From Ramlibacter sp. (GTDB lineage: Bacteria; Pseudomonadota; Gammaproteobacteria; Burkholderiales; Burkholderiaceae_C): a stretch of 6,261 nucleotides of DNA. Each line of letters begins with the position of its first letter. The stretch's first letter is position 1. Under the pieces are notes generated by a model. The model ran no database searches. It worked only from the letters and a program-made list of their open reading frames with translations, and was not told the origin of the DNA. The stretch spans positions 1 to 6,261 of the forward strand of contig JAMPXR010000161.1 of NCBI GenBank assembly GCA_023701085.1. The letters are read 5' to 3'. Of the stretch, positions 6,118 through 6,261 are shown piece after piece. A program made the translations under genes and the position numbers.

Positions 6118-6261
6118 ATGGCCACCGAAGCCCGCTCAGAATCGTCCCTGGCGCAAGTCGAATTCCAGGGGCAGGAGTTTGCCTCCCTGCTCAACAAGGA
6201 ATTCAAGCCCAAGACCGATGAAGCGCGTGGCGCCATCGAATCGGCGGTGCAGACGCTCGCG
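6118..6261 (+). CDS. tssC: T6SS contractile sheath large subunit TssC (VipB/ImpC), 5' part only
   Basis: Only the first 48 codons are in the window; the full protein is normally about 490-500 residues. The visible part is MATEARSESSLAQVEFQGQE followed by FASLLNKEFKPKTDEARGAI, then ESAVQTLA at the edge. The FASLLNKEFKPKTDEAR and ESAVQTLA segments resemble the start of TssC proteins, and the position right after tssB is the standard one. A strong ribosome binding site, GAAGGAG (6105-6111), precedes the ATG. TssC forms the bulk of the sheath and carries the C-terminal motif recognised by ClpV, which lies outside the window. Confidence 0.9.
   Translation, partial: MATEARSESSLAQVEFQGQEFASLLNKEFKPKTDEARGAIESAVQTLA

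Overview
The window is high in G+C (estimated by eye at about two thirds) and carries a divergently organised piece of a type VI secretion system (T6SS) locus. Gene order, protein style and the mix of T6SS with a two-partner-secretion transporter suggest a betaproteobacterium of the Burkholderiales, most likely Alcaligenaceae (Bordetella/Achromobacter-like). That placement is inferred from general resemblance and no search was run.

Minus strand, read right to left from 4151: a long FHA-domain protein of the TagH/Fha family (4151-2373), then a PP2C-type protein phosphatase of the PppA type (2373-1555) that overlaps it by one base, then after 65 bases a TpsB-family outer-membrane transporter (FhaC/ShlB/HecB type, from 1489 and running off the left edge). 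The first two form the read-and-erase half of the threonine-phosphorylation switch known to control T6SS assembly. The matching kinase (PpkA) is not in the window. The TpsB protein belongs to a different secretion pathway (type Vb), and its exoprotein partner is not visible here.

The 339-base gap at 4152-4490 separates the two arms and must hold the start signals for both. It contains a perfect 14-base palindrome and two abutting small hairpins, but no convincing promoter.

Plus strand, left to right from 4491: tssA (baseplate/sheath-assembly protein, TTG start behind a strong ribosome binding site), tssB (small sheath subunit) and the first 48 codons of tssC (large sheath subunit). The spacings are 49 and 15 bases, so this looks like the start of the structural T6SS operon. 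TssB and TssC build the contractile sheath, TssA primes and coordinates its polymerisation, and TagH with PppA on the opposite arm would tune when the machine fires.

I see no RNA genes, insertion sequences, CRISPR arrays or attachment sites. The T6SS genes themselves are recognisable members of described families. The less ordinary points are the linkage of a TpsB transporter to the T6SS phosphatase gene, the Asp-Pro-Leu/Phe motif repeats in the TagH linker, the atypical FHA recognition loop, and the structured divergent intergenic region.
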